Of a stretch of 64,000 nucleotides of DNA, positions 24,123-32,928 are shown in pieces. Both the position numbers and the translations under genes were made by a program. The stretch is from contig JAFGCY010000084.1 of assembly GCA_016932385.1 (NCBI GenBank), positions 1 through 64,000 on the forward strand, written 5' to 3'. Positions within the stretch are counted from its first letter, which is position 1. Every line of letters begins with the position of its first letter. Below the pieces are notes generated by a model. The model searched no databases and was not told the DNA's origin. It worked only from the letters and a program-made list of their open reading frames with translations. This DNA comes from a bacterium. GTDB taxonomy: Bacteria > 4484-113 > JAFGCY01.

Positions 24123-25727
24123 ATGGACGAATGGCACGAGATAGGCATCCGCGTGATCGGCCTGACGCGCAAGCTGGTAACGGCCCTGTCGATCGTCGAT
24201 ACCGACGGCGAGGCGGCCGTGGCCGACATCCTGGCGGACTACCTGCGCGAGCAAAGCCGCGATCTGCCGCACGTGGAGATCAACGCGGTCGAAGTACCCA
24301 AGCCGACGGCTTGCCGCTCGGTGCTGGCCTTCAGCCCGGCCGCCGCGGACACGGCGCGGACCCTGGTGCTGATGGGGCATATCGACACCGTCGGCCTGGA
24401 GCCCTACGGTTCATTGGCATCCCTGGCAACGGACAGCACGGCCCTGAAGAAGCATTTTGCCAAGCATGAAAGCGCCGCCATAGCTCAGGCCGCCCAGAGC
24501 AAGGACTGGGCCTTCGGGCGTGGCTGGTTGGATATGAAAGGCGGCGTCGCGGCGATCGCGGAAGTGTTCCTGCGCGAGGCCCGCACGCGCGAATTACCGG
24601 TGAACCTTGTCCTGCTGCTCACTCCCGACGAGGAGTCCGCCAGCCGCGGCCTGCGCGCGCTGGTACCCGAGCTGATCAAGCTCAAGGCGCAGCACGGACT
24701 GCAGTTCGAGCATGTCGTCAACGCGGACTACGTGGCGCCGCTGACCGAGACCGACGAGAACCGCTATTTCTACAGCGGCGTGGTCGGCAAGTTCTTGGTC
24801 GGCTTATCCGTTTTCGGGCGCACGACCCACGTCGGCGAGACCTTCGGCGGCGTCAACGCCAGCGCGCTGGCCGGCTACCTGGCCTACGGGCTGGAGCACG
24901 ACCGCAAGCTGATGGCGGGTGTGGGCGGTGAGTGGCTGCCGCCGCCGACCGTCCTGCACATGGGCGACCGCCGCCAGCGCTATGACGTGATGACGATGGA
25001 CCTGGCCGAGTTATTTGTCAACGTGTTCCACCTGTCCCCCGAACCGCAGGCCTGGTGGCGCGCGCTGCTGAATGAAATCCGGCGGCTGGTCAACCGCTAC
25101 GACATCGAGCTCAGGCGCCGTTACAACCGCTTCGTCGCCAAGTCCGACCAGCAGCTGCCCCGCTATGACCAGACGCCCGAGGTGATCGACTTCGCGACCC
25201 TGCTGGCGCGCGTCGAGCAGGAAACCGGCCGGGCGCAGGCCTTGGCGGCAGAGCTGCGGACGGAGGCATGCGCGGCCCACACCGATGAGCGGCAACGGGC
25301 CCTCCACGTAATTCGCGGACTGCATGGGCAACTGCCGCCGGGCCGGCCGGCCGTGGTCGTCTCGCTGTTGCCGCCGTTCTATCCCGCCCAGGACAACACC
25401 AGGCACGATCCGCATACCGCCAGCCTGATCGAGCTGGCCCGGGCCGAAGGCCTGAAGCATAAGCGGATCTACCCGTACATCTCGGACATGAGCTATTTCT
25501 GCTTCAGCGACCGCGAGTCCTTAGCTGCCTGGGCCGCGCAAAGCCCGGTCTGGTTCGACCCGGCGGAGATCGACGGCTACGAGCAGATCGCGGCGCGCGT
25601 CTGCAACATCGGGCCCTGGGGAATCGGCGCGCACACCGCCGAGGAACGCGTGCACCTGCCTTATCTGCGCGATACGTTGCCGCGGCTACTCAGCGCCGCG
25701 CTGCACCGTTTGGCGGGCATCGAATAA
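24123..25727 (+). CDS. RocB-like M20-family peptidase
   Basis: 534 aa. M20 dinuclear-zinc motifs: LMGHIDTVG, GRGWLDMKGGVA (bridging Asp) and TPDEESASRG (catalytic and ligand Glu). The long C-terminal half, with YIELRRRYNRF-like and PYISDMSYFCFSD segments, matches the RocB arginine-degradation group rather than short ArgE or DapE. It is probably a cytoplasmic amidohydrolase or peptidase. No other arginine-catabolic gene is adjacent, so the substrate is open. Confidence 0.85.
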   Translation: MDEWHEIGIRVIGLTRKLVTALSIVDTDGEAAVADILADYLREQSRDLPHVEINAVEVPKPTACRSVLAFSPAAADTARTLVLMGHIDTVGLEPYGSLASLATDSTALKKHFAKHESAAIAQAAQSKDWAFGRGWLDMKGGVAAIAEVFLREARTRELPVNLVLLLTPDEESASRGLRALVPELIKLKAQHGLQFEHVVNADYVAPLTETDENRYFYSGVVGKFLVGLSVFGRTTHVGETFGGVNASALAGYLAYGLEHDRKLMAGVGGEWLPPPTVLHMGDRRQRYDVMTMDLAELFVNVFHLSPEPQAWWRALLNEIRRLVNRYDIELRRRYNRFVAKSDQQLPRYDQTPEVIDFATLLARVEQETGRAQALAAELRTEACAAHTDERQRALHVIRGLHGQLPPGRPAVVVSLLPPFYPAQDNTRHDPHTASLIELARAEGLKHKRIYPYISDMSYFCFSDRESLAAWAAQSPVWFDPAEIDGYEQIAARVCNIGPWGIGAHTAEERVHLPYLRDTLPRLLSAALHRLAGIE

Positions 25728-25744
25728 AGGTTATCCACGAAGAG

Positions 25745-26548
25745 CTATTCGCTGTCGCCGGAGGTTTCCGCCGCCGTTTCACCTGCGGCATCCTCGCCTA
25801 CGGTTAGCGGGCCGACCTCGGTCTCGATCAGGTCCAGCAGGGTTTGCTCGCCCGTGCCCGGCACGGTCGTCGGCGATACTATCTCTTCGCCCGGCTCGAA
25901 CGCCGTGACTTCCCACTGCGGATAGGCCGGATCGCCATCCACGATATCGGCCAGCTGCGCCTCACGTGCTTCCATCTGCTGCTCGACCAGTTCGACCGCC
26001 GCGTCCTCGTCGCCGATCACGCGGTAGGGCAGGCCTTCGCCGTCGCTACGCTCGCCGGTCTGCGTATTGACGAAGTAGGTATAGACGATCTGGCGGCGGC
26101 GGTTGGTGTTGCGCGTGCGATTCCGCGTCACGTTGATCCGCTTGTACAAAATGCCGTCACTGCCGAAGAAGTGGTCGTAGTCGGTGAACTCGCCGAAATA
26201 GCGGACCCAGCCCTCGATGACTTCGCCCTTGAAGTTCAGGGTGGCATAAGTCGTGCCCACCGGTCCCGGCTTCCAGTAGCCCGTGTAATTGTCGTAGTAA
26301 TAGGTCTGACCGTTGAAGGAGCCCATCCAGTAGGCGAACATGTCGCCGTAAAACACATCTTCAACGTAGACCTGGCCCAACGCGAGCAGGCCGGTTTCGA
26401 GCCGGATCAGGCTCTGGACGGACTCGCCGACATTGACCGGCACCGTCGGCTGGTATTCCAGACCCGACACCTGGTATTCGTAGCCCTGGGCGAACGCCGC
26501 GGAGGCGATCGCACACGCCAGCACCATGGCAATCAATATTGCGCGCAT
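25745..26548 (-). CDS. Exported protein of unknown function
   Basis: 267 aa. Signal peptide cleaved near AFAQGYEYQV. The mature protein is Tyr/Gly/Phe-rich and beta-like (YYYDNYTGYWKPG, GWVRYFGEFTDYDHFFG), with a basic Arg/Asn stretch (NVTRNRTRNTNRRRQ) and an acidic Glu/Thr tail. Start ATG 26548 (MRAILIAMVLAC) fits the signal peptide; GGAG is 9 nt upstream. The -10 candidate TAGAAT at 26577-26582 overlaps the stop codon of the upstream gene. No family recognised. Confidence 0.65.
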   Translation of the reverse strand: MRAILIAMVLACAIASAAFAQGYEYQVSGLEYQPTVPVNVGESVQSLIRLETGLLALGQVYVEDVFYGDMFAYWMGSFNGQTYYYDNYTGYWKPGPVGTTYATLNFKGEVIEGWVRYFGEFTDYDHFFGSDGILYKRINVTRNRTRNTNRRRQIVYTYFVNTQTGERSDGEGLPYRVIGDEDAAVELVEQQMEAREAQLADIVDGDPAYPQWEVTAFEPGEEIVSPTTVPGTGEQTLLDLIETEVGPLTVGEDAAGETAAETSGDSE

Positions 26549-26579
26549 AATCGTCAGCTCCAAATGGATTCACCTTATT

Positions 26580-28529
26580 CTACCCGCCATCCGGACGGGA
26601 ATGTACATTGCTTTCTTCAGCATCTCTCGAGAGGCCGATTACCGCGGTGGATTGCTGACGGGCGATATTGCCGGCCACCAGGTTCAGCGCCCCGTCGTCC
26701 AGCAGCCGACCGGCCGGATCCTTGTTGCCCAGATAGCCTTTGTGGTTGTGTCCCTGCTTCTCCGCCACCAGGTGGTATTCCTGGTCATAGGTGCACAACT
26801 CGCCGCTGGCATCGACGGAATGATAGTTCGCCGGCGCGTGCTCGGGATGCTCAATGCAGACTTCGCCCAGCGACTTGTCCGCCTCCTTGACCCAATAGAA
26901 AGCTCCCAGCGCGGTATCCTTACCGCTGTAGTAGTTAAAGAACTCGCCGCAGGCCGTTTCGATCGCCTCGCCGTAGCGCTCCCCGCACTCGACGACCTCG
27001 TTGTCCAGCGACGCGCCCAGCAGATGGACGGTATCGATCTTCACTCCCGTATTATTGAAGCGGGGCTCATCTGTCAGCTGCCAGAGGCACTCCAGTGCCA
27101 TCCGGCAACCCATCGAATAGCCGATGACATGCAGGCGGGTGTGCGGATTCCGCCGTTTCCAGTCCACCGCGAACTGGGCCAGCTTGGCTCCGTTCAGCGC
27201 GGCATGCCGGTCGCCGGTGTGAAAGCCGGTGATCCCGATTGGATCGTGCTGGGTATCCGCGTCCCAGCTGAAACCAACCACCTGGCCCGTGAAACCGGCG
27301 TTTCGCAATGAGCTTTGCGCCAGGTCGAACTTGTAGAGGGCCTTGTCCGGCGGATTATTGAAACCGTGAATCACGATGACAATATCCGCGGGCGCCGGCT
27401 GATCAGCGGTTAAGCCTGGGATCGATCCCACGATTTCATAGCCCGTGGTGTCGTTTTCATCGACGAGCCAGCCCGCCCGGCAATGACCACGCGTGGAAAT
27501 AACAGGAATGCTCAGGTCCGGGCTGGGGTAGCAGTCCGGGTTGACCAGCACGCCGCTACGCAAGACCGCCAGCCAGCCGATTGCCAGCGCCGCCAGGCCC
27601 AGTCCACCCCAGGCCAGAACCTGCGGCCAGCGGCTGGCCAGGAACGCCTGAGTCTTGCGCCAGCCTTTGGCAGCGACATCCGCCGGCCCGCTGATCGATT
27701 CCGGTGGCATGGCCGGCAAGCCGTCGTAAAGGCCGGCAAAGCTCACATGGGGCCAACGGGCCAGCCGCCACCAGATACCGGCGGTGACCAGCGAGAACAA
27801 CGCAATCGCCGCCTCCAGAACGTACGGATACGCCGCGAACAAGTGCAACTGGCCCCAGTGGTGGGTTTGCGGCAGGTAGTAGTTTGCCAGCATGTAGAAG
27901 CCAGCCAGTCCTGCAGTCCAGCCCAGGTACCAGACGTATCGGCGCCCGCGATGACGGAGGATCAGCCATTGCTGGAATTCGCACAGGCTAACGCAATCCG
28001 CCGTGAGTAACAGCCAGGGAAACAACAACTGGCCGATGGTCAGGACCGTCGTGGCCGGTCCCAGGTAATGGACCAGCAGAGTGATCACGGAAGGCACATA
28101 AAACAACGCCGCCATCCAGAAATACACCGCGCGGCGCACGGAGCCGCGCACCGCCGCATACAACCCGGCCGGCCCGCCGTCCTGCCTGGCCAGATGCGTC
28201 AGCAAGGCATAGGCCAATCCCAAGCCGACCATGATCCCCAGCATGCGCCGCAGGCTGGGTGCAAAAAAGCCCAGGTCGTAGACCAATGACATCAGCGGAT
28301 AGGACCAGGAATCGCGATCGGCAACAACGACTGCCGGAATCCAGGCCAGCTCCTGGCGGTTGCCAGCCAGCATTATCAGGGATTCGCGGATCAGATCGAC
28401 CACCGCCGGCAGCCAGGTCAAAACCAGGGCGGCCGCAAGCAGCCAGGCCCACCGGCGATGCCAACGGGAGTTTTGCTTAAGCACATAGCGCAGCAGGGCG
28501 GATACCGGTTGCGACTTATTACGGTCCAC
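26580..28529 (-). CDS. Polytopic membrane protein with C-terminal alpha/beta hydrolase
   Basis: 649 aa, GTG start. The N-terminal half has about eight hydrophobic segments. The C-terminal 280 residues form an alpha/beta hydrolase of the DUF900-like group: oxyanion region VIVIHGFNNPPDKAL and nucleophile elbow GYSMG, with GVKIDTVHLLGASLDN downstream. The N-terminus is cytosolic or periplasmic depending on the helix count, so the catalytic side is not determined. It follows the 23-heme gene by 80 bp and may share its transcript. Substrate unknown. Confidence 0.7.
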   Translation of the reverse strand: MDRNKSQPVSALLRYVLKQNSRWHRRWAWLLAAALVLTWLPAVVDLIRESLIMLAGNRQELAWIPAVVVADRDSWSYPLMSLVYDLGFFAPSLRRMLGIMVGLGLAYALLTHLARQDGGPAGLYAAVRGSVRRAVYFWMAALFYVPSVITLLVHYLGPATTVLTIGQLLFPWLLLTADCVSLCEFQQWLILRHRGRRYVWYLGWTAGLAGFYMLANYYLPQTHHWGQLHLFAAYPYVLEAAIALFSLVTAGIWWRLARWPHVSFAGLYDGLPAMPPESISGPADVAAKGWRKTQAFLASRWPQVLAWGGLGLAALAIGWLAVLRSGVLVNPDCYPSPDLSIPVISTRGHCRAGWLVDENDTTGYEIVGSIPGLTADQPAPADIVIVIHGFNNPPDKALYKFDLAQSSLRNAGFTGQVVGFSWDADTQHDPIGITGFHTGDRHAALNGAKLAQFAVDWKRRNPHTRLHVIGYSMGCRMALECLWQLTDEPRFNNTGVKIDTVHLLGASLDNEVVECGERYGEAIETACGEFFNYYSGKDTALGAFYWVKEADKSLGEVCIEHPEHAPANYHSVDASGELCTYDQEYHLVAEKQGHNHKGYLGNKDPAGRLLDDGALNLVAGNIARQQSTAVIGLSRDAEESNVHSRPDGG

Positions 28530-28579
28530 GGTCAGGCCTGTCTACCGATTAGGTTCCTTGCCGCATTGTAACCGGTGTT

Positions 28580-28593
28580 GACCCATCCGGGTC
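28580..28593. terminator. Weak hairpin after the cytochrome operon
   Basis: GACCC ATCC GGGTC, a 5-bp stem with no T-tract, lies 17 bp after the 23-heme gene stop. It is a weak terminator candidate at best. Confidence 0.2.
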
Positions 28594-28609
28594 TCACGCT
28601 TCGAACCAG

Positions 28610-30232
28610 CTAGATCTCGCTCTCCTTGTGGATCGCATGGCAATCCGTACACTCGCCGGCCGGAATCTCCGCCAAATGCACGAAGTCCTGGTGGCAGAGC
28701 TCGCAGCTGTTGGCGCTGCCGCCGTACTGCGCCGTGTGGTTATTGGCATGGCAGTTCTGGCAGACCGTATGCGGCATCGGCGGATTTTCCGGATAGATAT
28801 CGATATGGCACAAGTTGCACGAATCCGAATAGCGCCGGATATCGAAGACATGGGCTTCATGGCAAACGGCGCAGACGCGGTGCCCGAAGGGGATGTCATC
28901 CCAGGTCAGGGCTTCGCCGGGCATCGGCTCGGTGTGACAGGGAATGCAGCTGTTGACGGGACCGGCAAACGTGAAGCCGCGCGAGTCGATCGCGGACTGG
29001 CTATGGCAGTTTTCACAGGCCAGATGTTCCTCGGGCGTCTGGGGCTGGAACTCGAGGTGCATGCGGTCCGGATGGCAACCGCGGCAGGATCCGCTCTTGG
29101 CCATCGTTTGAATGCTGTGCGGATCATGGCAAGCCTCGCAGTCCGTCTGATGGAAGTTCAGGTTGTGCTCCAGCACCGAGTCGATCTCATGGCAATTGAT
29201 ACAGGTGTTCTGGAACGTCGCGTACCAGTGGTGCGGTTTATGGCAGGATGTGCAGGTCTGGTGCTCGTCGGGTAACCCCGCCAGCTGAGTGCTGGCGCCT
29301 TCCTGATCGTGGCAGGTCACGCAGGCCTGGTCGCCGTAGTAGTTGAAATTGCCGACGTAATGGCAATTCGTGCAGTCGCGGTGGGTCGTCGGCAGATGGC
29401 TCTCGCCGCCGTAATAGGTGTCATCGTGGCAGACCTGGCAGGCCTCATCGCCGATATCGGTGGTACTGAAGTGCGCGTTGTGGCAGGCCAGGCAGTCCTG
29501 CGGGTGATCGGGCACGTTGTGCACAAGGATTTCACCGCTGGCATAGTGGCATTTCGAGCAGAGCTCGCTGCTGTTGCGGATCGGGCTGTGCGGCGTATGG
29601 CAAACCAGGCACGAGCCATGCACCTTGTTGTCGGGGTTGACGATCTCCGCCACCTCGGGATGGCAGTCCGCGCAAACCTGTCCGCCGGAAACAACGGCGG
29701 TCTCGTGCGGCCGATGGCAATTGTCACAGGTAATATCGTGCGGTGACTCGGGATTGAAAGCGGTATAGATCACGCTGTCCAGCCCGTGGCAGTCCTGGCA
29801 TAATTCGCGCAGGATGTGCACGCTATCGGCGTAGTTCTCCGTGTATTTGCGGAACTGGTGGCAGGACAGGCAATGGTTATGCCAGACCTCGGCGGCGACA
29901 ATCCGCTCCCCGTGGCATTCCATGCACAGAGCCAGCGATTCCTCGTGGGTGATCCAGGTTTCCGTGCGGTGGCACCGGTTGCACTCGATCTGGGCATCCT
30001 CCACATGGGCTTGGTGCATCAGGTTGCCGATCATGCTGCTCGTTTCCTGCGGCGAGAACTCATAGCCGGTTAATTTAACCGGAATAGCAGTATCGGCAGC
30101 AGCGGTCGTCGGATGCTCGACCTGATGCGTACAGCCGGCAACAACGAGCGCCACCAACGTCAAGACGCAGGCCAGCAACCTCAGCTGCACGCGTTTTGCC
30201 TCGATCCACTTGATTGGTTGTTTGGTATTCAT
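28610..30232 (-). CDS. 23-heme c-type cytochrome lipoprotein
   Basis: 540 aa. Signal peptide with lipobox VAGC (about residue 34). I count 23 CxxCH motifs between about residue 83 and the C-terminus, one per 20 residues, often followed by PH or AH as in CHRPH, CHTPH and CHDPH. That density suggests a heme wire of the NrfB/MtrA/OmcS kind. Encoded last in a three-gene operon after HybA-like and HybB-like proteins; its ATG overlaps the HybB-like stop (TGATG). Inferred role: accepts electrons from the quinol-oxidising membrane module and passes them across the periplasm or to the cell surface. No terminal reductase is next to it. Confidence 0.85.
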   Translation of the reverse strand: MNTKQPIKWIEAKRVQLRLLACVLTLVALVVAGCTHQVEHPTTAAADTAIPVKLTGYEFSPQETSSMIGNLMHQAHVEDAQIECNRCHRTETWITHEESLALCMECHGERIVAAEVWHNHCLSCHQFRKYTENYADSVHILRELCQDCHGLDSVIYTAFNPESPHDITCDNCHRPHETAVVSGGQVCADCHPEVAEIVNPDNKVHGSCLVCHTPHSPIRNSSELCSKCHYASGEILVHNVPDHPQDCLACHNAHFSTTDIGDEACQVCHDDTYYGGESHLPTTHRDCTNCHYVGNFNYYGDQACVTCHDQEGASTQLAGLPDEHQTCTSCHKPHHWYATFQNTCINCHEIDSVLEHNLNFHQTDCEACHDPHSIQTMAKSGSCRGCHPDRMHLEFQPQTPEEHLACENCHSQSAIDSRGFTFAGPVNSCIPCHTEPMPGEALTWDDIPFGHRVCAVCHEAHVFDIRRYSDSCNLCHIDIYPENPPMPHTVCQNCHANNHTAQYGGSANSCELCHQDFVHLAEIPAGECTDCHAIHKESEI

Positions 30233-31548
30233 CAGGACACCGCCTGCTTATCCGGATTCGGTGCTTCCAGGGAGTGGGGCTCTTGTGTATCCACCAAGAC
30301 CGGGAAGTTGCGCACCATCACGTTGTAGAAGAAGAGAATACCGGCGACCAGGCCGGCACTGATCAGAAGCTCTTCCGGGCTGGGGAAATACGCGCCGTTG
30401 CCCGGCCGTTCCATCGCAAACAAGGTCACGTTGAACCGATTGAAGATCAGGCCGACGATGATCAGCGCCGCCGCGCCGAATCGCATCCAGGTCTGGTGCC
30501 GGAACTTGCAGTTGGCCAGCAGGATCATCGGGACAATGGCCCCCATGGCCAACTCAAAGAAAAACAGCCCGCCCATCGGGCTGAACAACAGGTCCAGGTG
30601 GCCGCGCTGAATGACATCCACAAAGCGCAAGACCGTATAGATGCCGAGGATATAAAACAGAATGTGGCCGAATCCCGCCAAAGCATCCGCCTCGATCGGC
30701 AGTCCGAAATTGCGGCTGCTCAGGGTGGACTCGAAGATCACCATGGCAAAGCCCACTCCGACAGCCGAAACAAAGAAGAAGACCGGTAACAACGGTGACC
30801 ACCACAGCGGGTGCAGCTTATCCTGCGTCAACAGGAACAATGTGCCCAGGCTGGACTGGTGGGCCGTGCTGAAGAGCACGCCGGCGATGATCAACAGGAT
30901 CGGCACCCCGCCCGGTGCCGAGACCAACCTGGGCAGGAATACGGCCAAAATGCTGGTAACCACCAGGGCTACCACCGCCCACACCCAGGAATGCGACATG
31001 ATGAAGGTGAACCAGGACAGCGCAATCACGACAAACACCGGCGTTACTTTGGCCAGCAGTCGTTGCGCCCACTCCCAGCCGAATCGCTCGAAGACGGACG
31101 GCAGAAACTCCAAGGCCAGCACCGAGGTGTATAGCATTACGCACCAGGCCACTTCGAACAGCGCGGAGTGCTTCGGCCAGAACAGGATCGGATGGTAGAT
31201 GTGCCAGGGCAAACCCAGGTCGACCAGCAGGCCGATCGCGACAAAGATGTAGCCCAGGAAACCGGTCAGAATTGCCGGCCGGGTCAGGCCATGGAATTTC
31301 TCCCCCCAGAACAGGTAGACCACGGCGGCGGTCGTAAAGCCGCCGGCGGCCAGGGCCACGCCGCAGATCACGTCGAAGGCCACCCAGATACCCCAGGGGT
31401 ACTGGTCGCTGAGGTTGGTGGTCGCTCCCAGGCCCAGCACGAACCGGTAGATCGTCGCCATCAGGCCGGCGGCCATCAGGATCAACAGCGCCGTGGTCCC
31501 CGGTGTTAACAGCTTGAATTCGCCGCGGTAGAAGGAGTGGCTAGCCAT
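30232..31548 (-). CDS. HybB/NrfD-family quinone-interacting membrane subunit
   Basis: 438 aa with about ten transmembrane helices. The segment LGLGATTNLSDQYPWGIWVAFDVICGVALAAGG closely follows the HybB pattern of E. coli hydrogenase 2, as does FLGYIFVAIGLLVDLG. These proteins have no heme and exchange electrons between quinone and an Fe-S partner. ATG 31548 overlaps the stop of the ferredoxin gene (ATGGCTAG), 32 codons inside the track ORF, and the stop overlaps the cytochrome start, so all three genes are translationally coupled. Confidence 0.9.
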   Translation of the reverse strand: MASHSFYRGEFKLLTPGTTALLILMAAGLMATIYRFVLGLGATTNLSDQYPWGIWVAFDVICGVALAAGGFTTAAVVYLFWGEKFHGLTRPAILTGFLGYIFVAIGLLVDLGLPWHIYHPILFWPKHSALFEVAWCVMLYTSVLALEFLPSVFERFGWEWAQRLLAKVTPVFVVIALSWFTFIMSHSWVWAVVALVVTSILAVFLPRLVSAPGGVPILLIIAGVLFSTAHQSSLGTLFLLTQDKLHPLWWSPLLPVFFFVSAVGVGFAMVIFESTLSSRNFGLPIEADALAGFGHILFYILGIYTVLRFVDVIQRGHLDLLFSPMGGLFFFELAMGAIVPMILLANCKFRHQTWMRFGAAALIIVGLIFNRFNVTLFAMERPGNGAYFPSPEELLISAGLVAGILFFYNVMVRNFPVLVDTQEPHSLEAPNPDKQAVS

Positions 31549-32413
31549 CCTGCACCCCCTGATCCTTGCCGGCGGCGCGTTCCTGCTCGGCCAGTTCGAC
31601 TTTGCGCTTCCAGAGCAGGTAGATCCCCGCCAGAACGAATCCACCGAAGACGATCAACGGCGGCACGCTGTCCAGGGCTGCTTCGGTGTACTCCGGATAC
31701 GGACGCTCGCCCGTGCGCGTCGGAAAGCCCAGGAGCGCGAACGGCACCGGCGACAAGTACAGCCACGCGGTGCCGCCGGCTTCCTTTTCGCCGTAGATAT
31801 GGTTCACATAACGACCGGGATTCTGCTGGATTCGCCGCTTGGCTTCGGCCAGTAGTTCATCGCGTTCGCCGAACTGCAGGCAACTGGTCGGGCACGCGGC
31901 CACACAGGCCGGGATCCGTTCCTCACGGCTCAGATCCTCGTTGGAAAACATCCGCTCGACACAGAAGGTGCATTTCTTCACGTAAGGAATCGGCTCACTC
32001 CACTGGTACGTCGGGACGTTAAACGGACAGGCCATCATGCAGTACCGGCAACCCATGCACTTGTTCATGTCATAGACGACCGGTCCTTCCTCCATGCGGT
32101 GGAAAGCCCCGACCGGACAGGCCGATTCGCAGGCCGGTTCCAGGCAGTGCATGCACTGGCGCTTGACGAAAACCCAGTTGGACTCGCCGACACCATCGGC
32201 GGTGTCATGGTATTCAACCACTGTAAAACGGTCCGCCGACAACGGTGGCCGGTGATCGGCTTGCTCGGTTCCCACATAGCAATCCTGGCGCTTGCCAGGG
32301 GTTGTAACATACGAGTCGCTGTCCAGGCTTTGACCGTGCTGCTGCCGGCAAGCCGCCGCACAAGCGCGCCCACCGGCGCACTGTGTCAAGTCCACGAGAA
32401 CACCAAAACTCAT
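31541..32413 (-). CDS. HybA-like 4Fe-4S ferredoxin subunit with C-terminal membrane anchor
   Basis: 290 aa. Several Fe-S Cys groups: CAGGRACAAAC (about 12-22), CMHCLEPACESACP, CMGCRYCMMACP and CTFC...ACVAACP. The first group lacks one Cys: the usual CxxCxxC has Gly in the second position. A C-terminal helix (LIVFGGFVLAGIYLLW) anchors it as in HybA. There is no Tat or Sec signal at the N-terminus (MSFGVLVDLTQ), so sidedness differs from HybA or export is by hitch-hiking. GGAG precedes ATG 32413; the track ORF starts too early. First gene of the operon. Confidence 0.85.
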   Translation of the reverse strand: MSFGVLVDLTQCAGGRACAAACRQQHGQSLDSDSYVTTPGKRQDCYVGTEQADHRPPLSADRFTVVEYHDTADGVGESNWVFVKRQCMHCLEPACESACPVGAFHRMEEGPVVYDMNKCMGCRYCMMACPFNVPTYQWSEPIPYVKKCTFCVERMFSNEDLSREERIPACVAACPTSCLQFGERDELLAEAKRRIQQNPGRYVNHIYGEKEAGGTAWLYLSPVPFALLGFPTRTGERPYPEYTEAALDSVPPLIVFGGFVLAGIYLLWKRKVELAEQERAAGKDQGVQDG

Positions 32414-32494
32414 TTTCAACTCCAGTTGTTCTAGCCAACCAACCCGCAGCACCGAGCGACACGACACGTAGCTTAACATACCTATTAGTTCATC

Positions 32495-32508
32495 TTATAA
32501 TATTATAA
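32495..32508. promoter_or_regulatory. Perfect 14-bp palindrome TTATAATATTATAA
   Basis: Lies about 80 bp upstream of the HybA-like start. It contains TATAAT on both strands, so it could be a -10 region, an operator or an AT-rich melting site. Confidence 0.3.
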
Positions 32509-32606
32509 CTACAGCTAGCAAGCTACAACTGCGATTTCACTCGTTTTTGCCCACACAATCACAATTTAACCTGATTATATGTGGGCTCAACAGCACATCG
32601 ATGATA

Positions 32607-32624
32607 ATGATATAATTATATCAT
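32607..32624. promoter_or_regulatory. Perfect 18-bp palindrome ATGATATAATTATATCAT
   Basis: About 195 bp upstream of the redox operon. The TGAT-N8-ATCA arms resemble an FNR/CRP half-site pair, but the spacing is not the FNR N4 spacing. Candidate operator. Confidence 0.35.
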
Positions 32625-32745
32625 ATTGAACAACAGTTTATTTTAAATGGAATATATGAGAATGTTTGAATGAAATATTAACTATCTACGAAACTCTACA
32701 CGCGATAATACCGACGGACAGCCTGCGTGATTTTTCTCTAAGTAT

Positions 32746-32762
32746 ACCATACTGGGTATGGT
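32746..32762. promoter_or_regulatory. Inverted repeat ACCATAC TGG GTATGGT
   Basis: 7-bp perfect arms with a 3-nt loop. It could be an operator or a short hairpin downstream of the HDOD gene. Confidence 0.25.
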
Positions 32763-32928
32763 TATTGGTCTGAGCCACAAGCCAACTCGGAGAACGCACC
32801 AGATTCCGAAACGAAACCCCGGCAGCGGGCCCGCCCTTAATTGAATTGAATCTTGGTTATCTTGGTAATTTCCGCCCACCGCCAGCCTGTGGCTGACATT
32901 AAATTCCGATTAAAGGCGACGGGTAGGT

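Larger units (their letters stand above)
32414..32928. other. AT-rich 515-bp intergenic region
   Basis: Much richer in A and T than its surroundings. It holds the upstream region of the HybA/HybB/23-heme operon and follows the end of the HDOD gene. No supported gene: the 65-aa track ORF at 32682-32879 has no Shine-Dalgarno, no -10 and an unremarkable composition. It contains three perfect inverted repeats, listed separately. Confidence 0.6.

Noticed and set aside
32682-32879. 65-aa minus-strand ORF in the AT-rich gap
   Set aside because: No ribosome-binding site, no fitting -10 and no protein-like pattern; probably chance.
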